A DNA stretch of 64,000 nt from an uncultured bacterium (GCA_902761735.1 CACWLL010000010.1:1-64000), one strand, 5' to 3'; shown: positions 28,480 through 37,909, counted from the stretch's first letter. Program-made: numbers and translations. Notes: generated by a model not told the origin, from the letters alone.

Positions 28480-29976
28480 GTGGAAAAAATTAAGAAAAAC
28501 GCATTTGCAATATTTCTGATAATAAATTTTATAGCTTGGACTTGCATACAATGCTTGCGTAATGTAATTAGTATAGATGCTATGGAGGCAATTTCATGGG
28601 GAGAAGTTGTTGACTTTGGCACCAATAAACATCCCCCGTTTTCAGGATGGATTATCGGAGGACTATATAACATATGCGGGCAACACGATATTGTAGCTTA
28701 TATTTTGGGACAAGTTTTTATTTTAATAGGATATATTTTTATTTATAAGCTTGCCAAATTTTTCCTCTCTGAAGAAAAAGCCGTTTGCGCTTCAATAATA
28801 TTATCTTCATGTTACTACTACACATATATTTTATTTATTGATAATTTTAACTGTAACTTTGTGTCTATGGCATTATGGCCAATGATTTGCTACTATTTCT
28901 ACAAAGCAACAAGAGAAGAAAAAACTCTTGATTGGATAATTTTTGGTATTGCCAGTGCTATTGCGGTTCTCACAAAATATCAAGTCGCATTTTTGTTTTT
29001 GGCACTATTTATATATCTGATAGCATTTGAGAGAAAACAATTCACAAAGAAGGGAATGTATATATCCGTATTATGCGGTTTTTTAGTTATATTACCCCAT
29101 ATAATATGGTTATTTAATAACGATTTCTTTTCTTTGATATATATATCTGAAAGAACTGAAATCGGCACACATAACACACCCGAATTGTTAGTAAAATTCG
29201 GCAGATTATTCTTCCCGCTCAAATTCACCTTAGACCAACTACTGTCAATAACTCCGGGGATTATATTGTATGGCTTTTTAGCCTTTCAAGCAAAAAATAT
29301 CTCCTATGTAAAAGACGGACTATCAAAGGCAGAAAAGTGGTTTATATTATTGATAACTTTTGCCCCTATGCTGGCTCAGGGGAGTATGGCTTTCTTTACA
29401 GACAACAGAGTTCAAGGGATATGGGGTTCTATTATGGTAAGCTTTACCGGAATACTTATGTTTTCACTTTTCCCTATTAAGTTTAAAGAAGATACTTTTA
29501 AATATTTTATGAAATGGGCATATTCTCTTGTTGCATTGTGGTTAATTGGAATGGTAATATTTTCACAACTGCAAACAAAGCGTACTCTATCGTATCCATA
29601 TCAAACAATTATGCCGTATTTCAATGATTTATGGGATAAAGAAACAAACAACGCACCTTTTAAATATGTTGGCGGGCATATCGATTATGTGTTCCAATTC
29701 CATGTATACAATAAAAGACACCCTAAGGCAATTTTGGAAACCTTCGGGCACAAAAATCCTTGGATTAATCCAAAAGACGTATTAAATTCAGGGATACTTG
29801 TTGTCGGAGGCAATGAAGATGAGCTTCCATCAAGAGTTCATGAAATGTCCCCATTATTACCGGAAGATTACAAAATTGAACCTCAAAAATATAGTTTTAA
29901 AATAAAAAACAAACTTAACAAAACAAAAGAATATTCTTTTGTCTACACAATTATCCCTCCTCAAAGGAATGATTAG
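28480..29976 (+). CDS. GT39/ArnT-type membrane glycosyltransferase
   Basis: A 498-residue integral membrane glycosyltransferase of the dolichyl-phosphate-mannose/ArnT fold. The first extracytoplasmic loop has the conserved acidic site region (SIDAMEAISWGEVVDFGTNKHPPFSGW; ExxxW and KHPP are family hallmarks). About ten membrane helices follow, then a periplasmic C-terminal domain. Such enzymes transfer a sugar from a polyprenyl phosphate carrier onto lipid A, protein or glycan. The start is GTG with AGGGAG upstream, two bases after asmA. Its 3' end overlaps the convergent HpnK-like gene by 26 bases. The acceptor and sugar are unknown. Confidence 0.87.
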   Translation: MEKIKKNAFAIFLIINFIAWTCIQCLRNVISIDAMEAISWGEVVDFGTNKHPPFSGWIIGGLYNICGQHDIVAYILGQVFILIGYIFIYKLAKFFLSEEKAVCASIILSSCYYYTYILFIDNFNCNFVSMALWPMICYYFYKATREEKTLDWIIFGIASAIAVLTKYQVAFLFLALFIYLIAFERKQFTKKGMYISVLCGFLVILPHIIWLFNNDFFSLIYISERTEIGTHNTPELLVKFGRLFFPLKFTLDQLLSITPGIILYGFLAFQAKNISYVKDGLSKAEKWFILLITFAPMLAQGSMAFFTDNRVQGIWGSIMVSFTGILMFSLFPIKFKEDTFKYFMKWAYSLVALWLIGMVIFSQLQTKRTLSYPYQTIMPYFNDLWDKETNNAPFKYVGGHIDYVFQFHVYNKRHPKAILETFGHKNPWINPKDVLNSGILVVGGNEDELPSRVHEMSPLLPEDYKIEPQKYSFKIKNKLNKTKEYSFVYTIIPPQRND

Positions 29977-30796
29977 TAATATCAAAACCTAAATTGTTCG
30001 TGATATCGGATTTTAATTTATCATTCTGAGTTAGAAGATATTCATAATGATGGCTGTCGTTTATTATTTCTTGATATTTACAAGGATGGATAAGGGCCTC
30101 GGTTACAGAAACTTTTTGTATTGCTTTTAACCCGCCGTATAATGTTATATCATCCATCATGCCGGTATAACCGACACCAATCAGATAATCATTTGTGCGT
30201 AATCCATATTCCTTTACAACCGGTCTGTTTAGCATTGTAAACGTATTTAGCAATATTATTTTTAGAATATTTGGCGGATATTTCATATTCAAATGCTTGT
30301 GTAAATAAGGCACAATATAGAATTTTTCATATTGTGTTCTTATATAAGGAATATTATATTCTTTTGCTAATTTTGCGGTTATTCTGAAAATATTCGGGAT
30401 AGCATGAGTATGAACATGCGAATCTATATGGTCAATCCTGATATTATCTTTAGCTCTTTCGATTTGCGCTCTAAACTCGTTTTCAACCTGAACTAAAAAG
30501 TCCTTGTTATAAGATTTCAAAATCATGGATATATAGCCGTTACTAAAAGTGCCGCCTTTATCAGTTAATAAAGGGCAATTAGTCAAAGATTTTCCCTCAA
30601 TTATATTCAAATGCACTCCGACAGAAAGATTTTCAGCGTTCGGGATTACCCTTTTTACTGCATCGTCAAAATATTCACCGTTAGCACAAATACTTGCGGA
30701 TTTTAAAATTCCCTTTGCATACCCTTCTAATACGGCATCATTGTATGCCACACTCATTCCAAAATCATCCGCATTTAAAATAAATCTTTTACTCAT
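29951..30796 (-). CDS. ChbG/HpnK (YdjC)-family carbohydrate deacetylase
   Basis: A 281-residue metal-dependent deacetylase of the YdjC/ChbG/HpnK fold. The N-terminal LNADDFGMSVAYNDAVLEG carries the metal-binding Asp pair, SVGVHLNIIEGKSL a conserved His, and HIDSHVHTHAIPNIF the metal-binding His cluster. In this position, between a GT39 enzyme and a polyprenyl-type GT2, it may deacetylate a carrier-linked amino sugar, by analogy to ArnD (a different fold). It overlaps the GT39 gene by 26 bases tail to tail and is divergent from the GT2 gene. A weak TAGG precedes its ATG. Confidence 0.88.
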   Translation of the reverse strand: MSKRFILNADDFGMSVAYNDAVLEGYAKGILKSASICANGEYFDDAVKRVIPNAENLSVGVHLNIIEGKSLTNCPLLTDKGGTFSNGYISMILKSYNKDFLVQVENEFRAQIERAKDNIRIDHIDSHVHTHAIPNIFRITAKLAKEYNIPYIRTQYEKFYIVPYLHKHLNMKYPPNILKIILLNTFTMLNRPVVKEYGLRTNDYLIGVGYTGMMDDITLYGGLKAIQKVSVTEALIHPCKYQEIINDSHHYEYLLTQNDKLKSDITNNLGFDITNHSFEEG

Positions 30797-30803
30797 ATAC
30801 CTA

Positions 30804-30830
30804 TTGCCTTATGTACAATTGTATTATAAT
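30804..30830 (+). promoter_or_regulatory. Candidate promoter of the polyprenyl GT2 gene
   Basis: A perfect TATAAT (30825-30830) lies 27 bases upstream of the ATG at 30858, with AAGGAG between. TTGCCT (30804-30809) is 15 bases upstream of the -10, a short spacing. Confidence 0.4.
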
Positions 30831-30857
30831 ATAAAAAAATAAGGAGTTGAGCATTTT

Positions 30858-31823
30858 ATGACTGTCACAAAAGATATTCCGCAATTAGCTATAATTATCC
30901 CTTGCTATAATGAAGAAGCCTGTGTAAAACAAACCACGGAAAGGTTGTTAGAAGTGCTGGATACCTTCATTAATAAAGGTATAATCAAAAATAGCAGTTA
31001 TTTATTCTTTATTGATGACGGTTCAAAAGATTTAACTTGGCCGATTATTGAAGAAATGCATTCAAAAGACACAAGAGTAAAAGGAACCAAATTCATAAGA
31101 AATTTTGGCAATCAAAAAGCCCTTATGGCAGGACTGGAAAGTGTCAGAGAAATCGGATGCGACTGTGTGGTATCTATTGATGCTGATTTACAACAAGATG
31201 AGTGGGCAATAGAAAAATTCATTGAACAATACAGAAACGGTTACGATATTGTACTGGGTATCAGAAACGACAGAAAAACAGATTCGTTTTTCAAAAAAAC
31301 TACTGCACTAATGTTTTATAAAACGATGAATTTACTTGGAGCAAATATCCCTCAAAACCATTCTGATTTCAGACTTATCAGCAAACGAACTCTCGATATT
31401 ATGGAATTATACCCTGAAAAATTATTCTTTTTAAGAGGATTTTTCCATGAAGTAGGACTTCCTACAACTTATGTTATGTTTGATGTAAAACAAAGAATGG
31501 CCGGAACTTCAAAATTTAATTTCTCATCATTAATGGGACTTGCCCTAAACGGAATAACTTCATACAGCATAATACCTTTACGTTTCGTTGCCGTTTTAGG
31601 CTTTTTCATGGCTCTGTTTGGTTTTGCTGTCGGAGTTGAAACAATTATAGAAAAATTATTTTGGCACAATTCACCTAACGGATGGGCGACAACTATAGTA
31701 TTGCTTGCAGCGTTCGGAGGTATCCAACTATTTTGTTTGGGTATTATCGGAGAATACGTAGGGCAGCTTTACAGAGAAGTAAAATCCCGCCCTCGATATA
31801 TTAAAGATAAAGAATTACGATAA
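30858..31823 (+). CDS. Polyprenyl-phosphate glycosyltransferase (GT2, GtrB/ArnC-like)
   Basis: A 321-residue GT2 enzyme. The GT-A domain shows LAIIIPCYNEE, FIDDGSKDLTW, SIDADLQQD (the metal-binding DxD) and HSDFRLISKR. Two C-terminal membrane helices (PLRFVAVLGFFMALFGFAVGV and TTIVLLAAFGGIQLFCLGIIGEYVG) and the end YREVKSRPRYI are typical of GtrB/ArnC/DpmA-type enzymes that load a sugar onto undecaprenyl phosphate. This would supply the donor for the GT39 transferase encoded about 1 kb away. AAGGAG precedes the ATG by 11 bases. Confidence 0.92.
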   Translation: MTVTKDIPQLAIIIPCYNEEACVKQTTERLLEVLDTFINKGIIKNSSYLFFIDDGSKDLTWPIIEEMHSKDTRVKGTKFIRNFGNQKALMAGLESVREIGCDCVVSIDADLQQDEWAIEKFIEQYRNGYDIVLGIRNDRKTDSFFKKTTALMFYKTMNLLGANIPQNHSDFRLISKRTLDIMELYPEKLFFLRGFFHEVGLPTTYVMFDVKQRMAGTSKFNFSSLMGLALNGITSYSIIPLRFVAVLGFFMALFGFAVGVETIIEKLFWHNSPNGWATTIVLLAAFGGIQLFCLGIIGEYVGQLYREVKSRPRYIKDKELR

Positions 31824-31921
31824 TTTATTAAATATATTAATTTGTAAATATTTTGAAATAAAATAAAAAATTTAAGCAACAATTAACATATTTTGTTTTA
31901 ATTTATGAGTGAAGGTTAAAT

Positions 31922-32491
31922 ATGAAAAAACTTGTAGTAGTATTTTTAATTTATATTGTTGCAATATTGTCCGCTAATGCTGACACTCGTTATTATACAA
32001 GTCGTTCAGGAGTTAGGACGATGTACGGATATCTCAGAACAAACCAGTACAATGCGGTAACCAGTTGCGACCCTTTTAGCATAGAAATTAGCGGACAAAA
32101 ATATTTTATCGTCGTAGACCGAGGGAATAAAAATTACACATATCAATCCCTTTTAGGTTGCAATGGTGCAAGAAAAACGACTATTACGCAACCGTTAGAA
32201 GCATTAGAAAGTGATGGTGACGGAGAAAAATTGACTCAAGAAGAAATTCGCCGAGCAGGTATAAGATTTGTTAAGCTGAAACCAAGCGGAAAACTTGCTG
32301 TATATGATAAAAAATCCGATTACAATACCGATAACATCGGTTATATAGATTTAAGACGCGTAAGATTTTCCTTATCCGGAAACGCTCATGGAAGCTATGA
32401 TGTATATATAAAACGCAGCAGCGGTAGCCACAGAAAAATCATCGGACACGTTAATGCTTATTCTTTATATTCTGCTAAAAAAATGTTCTAA
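31922..32491 (+). CDS. Secreted protein with EF-hand-like segment
   Basis: A 189-residue exported protein. A signal peptide (MKKLVVVFLIYIVAILSANA, cleavage near residue 20) follows an AAGG ribosome-binding site. The mature part has two Cys (49 and 80) that could form a disulfide. Around 96-108 a DGDG-x5-QEE sequence resembles a calcium-binding loop with one extra residue, followed by the phrase IRRAGIRFVKL. The remainder is beta-rich and basic, ending with a long polar strand region. I recognise no family. It precedes the Omp85 gene by about 93 bases. Confidence 0.75.
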   Translation: MKKLVVVFLIYIVAILSANADTRYYTSRSGVRTMYGYLRTNQYNAVTSCDPFSIEISGQKYFIVVDRGNKNYTYQSLLGCNGARKTTITQPLEALESDGDGEKLTQEEIRRAGIRFVKLKPSGKLAVYDKKSDYNTDNIGYIDLRRVRFSLSGNAHGSYDVYIKRSSGSHRKIIGHVNAYSLYSAKKMF

Positions 32492-32584
32492 ACGTTTTTA
32501 TCTTTACCAAACTTTACATGTGTTTTTTTTTATCTATTTATGATATATTATTTATTGGGTAGGACAATTGTTAAGGATCGGATT

Positions 32585-34546
32585 TTGAAACTTCCGAAAA
32601 AAATATATAAATTAATAGTTATATCAGCGCTGGCCGCTATGTTTCCACTTTCAGGATTGTGTGAAGAAGATTATTTCCCGAGCATTCCGGATAGTGCTAG
32701 TGCTGCAGAAACGACTGTGGAAGAATCTGCTCAATCAGAAGAAACCACTCAAGCTGAAGAAACTGATAAAAACATTAAATACATTAAAGATATTGAAATT
32801 CATGGTGTCAGTGCTATTTCGGAAAATGAAGTTCTTTCAAAATTAAACCTTCATAACGGGGATAAATATAATAATGAAACGATTCGCGAAGGTTTAAAAA
32901 ATGTTTATGAAATGGGTTATTTTACCGAAAAAATGAGAGCTATTCCGGTAACAAATCCTGATGGAACTATTACATTAAAAGTAATCTTAGAAGAAAATGC
33001 TCCTATTACAGACTTTACAATAGAAGGGAATACAGTTGTTTCTACCGAAGAATTATTGGAACCTCTTTTACCATTAAAGGGCAAACCTCAGAACATCGAG
33101 CAATTACAGGAAGCCATTTCCAAAATTAAGTCTATTTATGCATCTAAAGGGTATATCTTAGCCAGAGTTGATTCTATTACGGATGACCCTGACGGAACTG
33201 TTAATATTAGTATTAAAGAAGGTATCGTAAATTCTATTGCAATCTCAGGTAACAACAAAACTAAAGATTACGTTGTTGCAAGAAATATTCTCGTAGAGCC
33301 GGGTTCCGTATATAACGAAAACTTGGTTAAACAGGATTTGGTAAGATTATACGCAACACAATCATATAAAAACGTTACCCGTGAAATTGAACCTTGCGAA
33401 GACGATCCTGATATGTATGATATAACAATTAACATTGAAGAACAAAAATCTCCTACAACATTGTCAATCGGAGCCGGACTTGACTCTGTAACCGGTATTT
33501 TTGGTAATGCAGGTATTGCAAACAATAACTTTAGAGGATTAAATCAAAGAATTTCATTAAACGGTATCGTTGGTTCCGGTACAATTTTAAATGATTCTTC
33601 CATAATGAGAAGAATAAATATGCAGTTTGAATTAAGCTTTTTTGAACCTCATTTCTTAAATGCAGATACATCATTAATGTCAAAGATTTATTATCGTGAC
33701 TTTGGTTCATATCAAGTACCGTTGGCAATAGAAAGAAGATTTGGCGGTGAAATTACCGTTGCACATAAGATGAAACACAACAAACACCTGACATCAACTT
33801 TCTCTTTAGGAGTAGAAAATGTTGACGTTAAAGAAGGTGATTTCAATAAAATTAAAGGTATGTACGACAAATACAATATTCCTATAAGTCGTCGTGCAGA
33901 AGAACTGGAAGGCGGATTGTTCTTATCCTTAAGCCCTGCAATGGTATATGACACAAGAGATTCAAATATTGTAACAAGAAAAGGTACTTTAGCTAATATC
34001 AGGTTTGATGAAGCGTTTTGCGTAAACGGATTCAGCAAAACACACGGAAAACTTACAGGTTCCATCAAACAGTACATACCTATTGCTAAAAAATCATCTT
34101 TATCTTTCATGGCACGAGCAGGCGGAAGAATTCACGGCGACATGCCTGAAGTTATGGCATTCCGTTTAGGCGGGCCTTATTCTGTCAGAGGTTATAAGAT
34201 GAGCGGTGTTGGTACCGGTAATGCCTTTGTAATGGGTTCTGCGGAATTTGCAACACCTATACCGTTTATTGACAGAACTAAATTGTCCAGAGGCAAAATG
34301 GGTAATTTCTTGAACAATATAAGACTAACCGCATTTGTTGATGCCGGTAAAGTTTTCGACGGTACAATAGCTTCAAAATTGTATGACAGACCTATGTATG
34401 GTGTGTCCGCTGGTGTTGGGGTAAAACTTTATGTTCCTGGCATGGGTCCTATTTCTATTGACTATGGTATTCCGTTCACAAATGTTGGTTCAAACGGCGC
34501 AAAACATGGTTACTTCACTTTTGGTGCCGGCGACATGATATATTAA
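32585..34546 (+). CDS. Omp85-family outer membrane assembly protein (BamA/TamA-like)
   Basis: A 653-residue Omp85 protein that inserts or secretes outer-membrane proteins. A signal peptide (KLPKKIYKLIVISALAAMFPLSGLC) and an acidic linker precede three POTRA domains (from about 60 to 285), then a 16-strand barrel containing the conserved GGPYSVRGYKM (VRGF/Y motif) and ending in YFTFGAGDMIY. The frame is open from an ATG at 32540, but that ATG has no ribosome-binding site. The TTG at 32585 has AAGG eight bases upstream and a clean signal peptide, so I chose it. Three rather than five POTRAs fit the cyanobacterial type. It is followed by ompH, as in many Gram-negatives. Confidence 0.93.
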   Translation: MKLPKKIYKLIVISALAAMFPLSGLCEEDYFPSIPDSASAAETTVEESAQSEETTQAEETDKNIKYIKDIEIHGVSAISENEVLSKLNLHNGDKYNNETIREGLKNVYEMGYFTEKMRAIPVTNPDGTITLKVILEENAPITDFTIEGNTVVSTEELLEPLLPLKGKPQNIEQLQEAISKIKSIYASKGYILARVDSITDDPDGTVNISIKEGIVNSIAISGNNKTKDYVVARNILVEPGSVYNENLVKQDLVRLYATQSYKNVTREIEPCEDDPDMYDITINIEEQKSPTTLSIGAGLDSVTGIFGNAGIANNNFRGLNQRISLNGIVGSGTILNDSSIMRRINMQFELSFFEPHFLNADTSLMSKIYYRDFGSYQVPLAIERRFGGEITVAHKMKHNKHLTSTFSLGVENVDVKEGDFNKIKGMYDKYNIPISRRAEELEGGLFLSLSPAMVYDTRDSNIVTRKGTLANIRFDEAFCVNGFSKTHGKLTGSIKQYIPIAKKSSLSFMARAGGRIHGDMPEVMAFRLGGPYSVRGYKMSGVGTGNAFVMGSAEFATPIPFIDRTKLSRGKMGNFLNNIRLTAFVDAGKVFDGTIASKLYDRPMYGVSAGVGVKLYVPGMGPISIDYGIPFTNVGSNGAKHGYFTFGAGDMIY

Positions 34547-34590
34547 TGATTAGGATAAATATAATTAAAAATACAGATATTGGAGGTATT

Positions 34591-35046
34591 ATGAAAAAGT
34601 TTAAATTAGCAATTACGTTACTCGGCTGTGGTCTTATGTTTGGTTTTGCAGGACAAGCTTTTGCAGGCGGTATTGGATATATTGATTATGCAAAAGTTCA
34701 AGAAGGATATCCTCTTGCTCAACAAGCAATAAAAGAAGTTGATGCCAAAGCGCTGGAATTACAACAGTTTATGGTTGATAAAGAAAAACAATATAAATCC
34801 TTGGATACTCCTGTAAAAAAACAAAATTTTGAGGAAGCTACAAGCAGAGAACTCGACGCAAAACAAAATGAATATGCAAGACTGAGAAACATCAAAGAAG
34901 AACAGGTATTTAACAACATTCAAGCTGCTGCAAAAAAAGTTCTCGTTGAACAAAATCTTGATGCTATAGTTGACTACAGAGTTATTTTTGTAGGCGGTGT
35001 AGATGTTACCGATCAGGTTCTTCAAAAACTGAAAAGCGGAATTTAA
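34591..35046 (+). CDS. OmpH/Skp-like periplasmic chaperone
   Basis: A 151-residue exported protein with signal peptide MKKFKLAITLLGCGLMFGFA and cleavage after QAFA. The mature form starts GGIGYIDYAKVQEGYP, the OmpH opening strand, followed by a long coiled-coil (about 45-115) and a short C-terminal beta segment (LDAIVDYRVIFVGGVDVTDQVL). Skp holds unfolded outer-membrane proteins on their way to Omp85, matching the gene just upstream. The frame is open from 34546, but GGAGG lies six bases before the ATG at 34591, so I use that start. Confidence 0.9.
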   Translation: MKKFKLAITLLGCGLMFGFAGQAFAGGIGYIDYAKVQEGYPLAQQAIKEVDAKALELQQFMVDKEKQYKSLDTPVKKQNFEEATSRELDAKQNEYARLRNIKEEQVFNNIQAAAKKVLVEQNLDAIVDYRVIFVGGVDVTDQVLQKLKSGI

Positions 35047-35051
35047 TTGGA

Positions 35052-36362
35052 ATGAGAATCGTCGATATAATCGATAAAAAGAAAAAAGGTCTTGAACTAA
35101 CTGAGGAAGAAATAAATTATTTTATTTCTTCTTTGGTTGATAAGACCATGCCTGATTATCAAGCAAGTGCCTGGCTTATGGCAGTGTGGTTCAGGGGGAT
35201 GAGTGAAAATGAAACTGCCCTGCTCACTAAAGCAATAATAAACTCCGGAGAGGTTATAAATTTTGAATCTTTAACGGATAAAATAGTTGATAAACATTCC
35301 ACGGGCGGGGTCGGAGATAAAGTTACAATAACATTAATACCGTTATTGGCTGCTGCAGGTATCCCGATTGCAAAATTGTCAGGGAAAGGGCTGGGACACA
35401 CCGGCGGTACTATAGATAAATTGGAATCCATTCCGGGATTTTCTTGTGCCTTAACTGTTGAAGAAATGAAATCGCAGGTTAATAACATAGGGCTTGCAAT
35501 AGGTCAACAGACGGGAAATCTTACTCCGGCAGACGGAATTTTATATGCACTTAGAGATGTTACTGCCACTATTGACTCTATGCCATTGATTGCATCCTCT
35601 GTTGTTTCAAAAAAAATAGCTGCAGGTGCAGGCAATATAATTCTTGATGTAAAATACGGCTCGGGTGCATTTATGAAAAAACCTGAGGACGCTGTTAAAT
35701 TAGCTGAATTAATGGTAAAAATCGGAAAGCGCCTAAATAAATCGATTACGGCAGTAGTAACATCAATGGAAGAACCTTTAGGCAGAGCGATAGGTAACAG
35801 TATAGAAATAATAGAATCCATGGAGTTTTTGAAAGGAAATATTAAAACAGGAGATATCGCTCAATTGACTTATGATTTCGCCAAAATAGCACTTTTGCAA
35901 ACCGACAAATTTAAGGATGAAGAAACCGCCTTAAATTATGTAAAAGAGCTTATACACAGCGGTAAAGCCATGGAAAAATTTAAAGAATTGATAAAAGCAC
36001 AAGGCGGGAATCCTGATATCACGGATAATTATTCTTTATTTAAACAACCGTCTTATAAAGTTGAAATCAAATCTGATAAATCCGGATATATCAAAAAAAT
36101 TGATGCCTACAAAATTGCCTACGGATGTAAACTTTTGGGTGCAGGCAGAGAGAAAAAGACTGATGATATTGATTACAGTGTTGGAGTATATTTAAACAAA
36201 AAATCAGGAGAATTTGTAAATTCCGGTGATGTAATTTGCACAATATTTTCAAACAATGAAGATAAAACCGAATTATGCAAAAAATATTGTATTGAAGCTT
36301 TTGAATATGATATTGAAAAGCCTTCGCCGCAAAAAGAGATTTATGATATTATAAAACCATAG
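35052..36362 (+). CDS. deoA: Pyrimidine-nucleoside (thymidine) phosphorylase
   Basis: A 436-residue enzyme that splits thymidine or uridine with phosphate to give the base and (deoxy)ribose-1-phosphate, in nucleoside salvage. Family signatures are clear: KHSTGGVGDKVTI (phosphate-binding glycine loop), SGKGLGHTGGTIDKLESIPGF (the thymidine phosphorylase signature), DVTATIDSMPLIASSVVSKK and the C-terminal domain. Length and domain order match Gram-positive Pdp and proteobacterial DeoA, and specificity cannot be decided. It starts five bases after ompH and is 13 bases before the FlhA-like gene, so it may be in one transcript with both. Confidence 0.95.
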   Translation: MRIVDIIDKKKKGLELTEEEINYFISSLVDKTMPDYQASAWLMAVWFRGMSENETALLTKAIINSGEVINFESLTDKIVDKHSTGGVGDKVTITLIPLLAAAGIPIAKLSGKGLGHTGGTIDKLESIPGFSCALTVEEMKSQVNNIGLAIGQQTGNLTPADGILYALRDVTATIDSMPLIASSVVSKKIAAGAGNIILDVKYGSGAFMKKPEDAVKLAELMVKIGKRLNKSITAVVTSMEEPLGRAIGNSIEIIESMEFLKGNIKTGDIAQLTYDFAKIALLQTDKFKDEETALNYVKELIHSGKAMEKFKELIKAQGGNPDITDNYSLFKQPSYKVEIKSDKSGYIKKIDAYKIAYGCKLLGAGREKKTDDIDYSVGVYLNKKSGEFVNSGDVICTIFSNNEDKTELCKKYCIEAFEYDIEKPSPQKEIYDIIKP

Positions 36363-36375
36363 TAAAGGGATAAAT

Positions 36376-37854
36376 ATGTATAAAAACAACAAAATGCAAT
36401 ACGTTATCAAAACATGTTCAAGTGAAAATTCTCAAGAACTTCAAGATATGCTAAACGAAATGTCTATGAACGGATGGGAATTATATAGCATGACAGAAAT
36501 AGAAACAGACGAAGGATTTAAGTATAATTGCATATTTATGTCTGAACAAACTTCAGAGGATGACAAAAATTCAGGAGATGTTATCAATATAGCATCATTT
36601 AAGAGTCAGATGGAAAAAATGCTTTCCCCTGAACTTAACCCGTATGAGAATTGTATTGATATTCAATCAAAAATAGCGAATCAACAGCAAAAAATCTCAA
36701 AAATCAAATCCGAGTTGGAAAGAGAAGCTCCGGCATCAGTTAACAGAAAAAGATTAAATGATAAAATTTCTGCCGGATTAAGAGATTTGGATGAATTAAG
36801 ACATCGTCTCACTAAAGCCACCTCGCCTGATATAATGTTCTCCCGCTTAAAAGAGGATAAATTATCAATTAATTTGAGTGAAGAATTATTGGATTATGTT
36901 GATTCTGAAAAAGATTTTTCGGAAGATGATTTGGTAGCATCAACCGTTAAAGCTCGTTTAAAATTAACGGATGAATACGGATATGTATTACCAAAAGTTG
37001 TATTTAAGGATGATGAAACCTTAAATCCTTATGAATTTTCAATCAAGATAAGAGGGGTTGAGGTTCATAAATCGTGTGTTTATCCCGCATATTCCATGTT
37101 TTTTGCAGAAGATTTACATTTAGAGAAAAAACCTAAAGATGCAATTTATGATATTGATGCAATTACCGGCAAAAAAATTATATGGCTTGAAAAATCCCAA
37201 ACTAAAGATTTTTGGGAAAGAGGTATCTCCGGTTCTGATTATATTACAAGAATGTTGGAATTCTACGCCGTAAAATACGTTGATGATTTGCTTGACTATA
37301 CGGAAGTTAGAAAATATATAGAAGTTGTAGATAGAGTAAATCCGTTTCTTGTTGAAAATTTAATTCCGGATTATGTTACAGAAGCTGATTTGAAATTCAT
37401 ATTATCGAGTTTGATAAAAGAAAAAATTTCGGTTAAAGATATAGTTTATTTATTTGAAAAACTAAACGATTTTGCAGATGATTGTCCGAAATCGGAACTG
37501 CTAAAAAAACTCAGACTTTCCATTGCAAAACAAATATGCTCAAAATATGCAAACGAAGAAGGCATTATCTCCGCCTTTGAAATGAGTGACAAAACCATAG
37601 AAGAATTTGTTCCGAGTTTTGATGAAAACGACGCATATGTGGTAACTGTTGATGGAGAATTTGCGGAAAAGTTGGCAAAGAAAGTTCAACGTAAAGCAAA
37701 ACAATTAAATATAGATAATCCGATAATCATTGTTCCTATGGAATTTCAGCATTTAGTTTCCGCTTTATTATCTAATTATTTGAATAATATATCGGTAATT
37801 ACACACGAAGAAATAGGTTGTAATTATAGAATTGAAACTCTTGCAGAAATTTAG
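36376..37854 (+). CDS. Soluble orphan FlhA-type (FHIPEP) cytosolic domain protein
   Basis: A 492-residue protein without any membrane segment. Residues 1-60 resemble a DUF4177-like small domain (NGWELYSMTEIETDEGFKYNCIFM), residues 70-150 are helical linker, and residues about 170-490 match the cytoplasmic part of the flagellar/type III export gate FlhA/SctV. Landmarks in order are KLTDEYGYVLPKVVFKDD, PYEFSIKIRGVEV, GKKIIWL, an FHIPEP-like stretch with FLVENLIPDYVTEADLKFIL and EKISVKDIVYLFEKLNDFA, then LRLSIAKQICSKYANEEG. Normal FlhA has eight N-terminal membrane helices, entirely absent here. AGGGA precedes the ATG. The neighbours are deoA and a glucanotransferase, not flagellar genes. The homology is strong; the role is unknown. 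Confidence 0.85.
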   Translation: MYKNNKMQYVIKTCSSENSQELQDMLNEMSMNGWELYSMTEIETDEGFKYNCIFMSEQTSEDDKNSGDVINIASFKSQMEKMLSPELNPYENCIDIQSKIANQQQKISKIKSELEREAPASVNRKRLNDKISAGLRDLDELRHRLTKATSPDIMFSRLKEDKLSINLSEELLDYVDSEKDFSEDDLVASTVKARLKLTDEYGYVLPKVVFKDDETLNPYEFSIKIRGVEVHKSCVYPAYSMFFAEDLHLEKKPKDAIYDIDAITGKKIIWLEKSQTKDFWERGISGSDYITRMLEFYAVKYVDDLLDYTEVRKYIEVVDRVNPFLVENLIPDYVTEADLKFILSSLIKEKISVKDIVYLFEKLNDFADDCPKSELLKKLRLSIAKQICSKYANEEGIISAFEMSDKTIEEFVPSFDENDAYVVTVDGEFAEKLAKKVQRKAKQLNIDNPIIIVPMEFQHLVSALLSNYLNNISVITHEEIGCNYRIETLAEI

Positions 37855-37909
37855 TTAAAAATTTGTCATACTCTAGCAAAAAAAAATTTGTTTGAGTTTT
37901 GGGATAACT

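Noticed and set aside
36376-37854. Flagellar or type III secretion operon around the FlhA-like gene
   Set aside because: All neighbours within several kb are metabolic or envelope genes with no flagellar or secretion signature.
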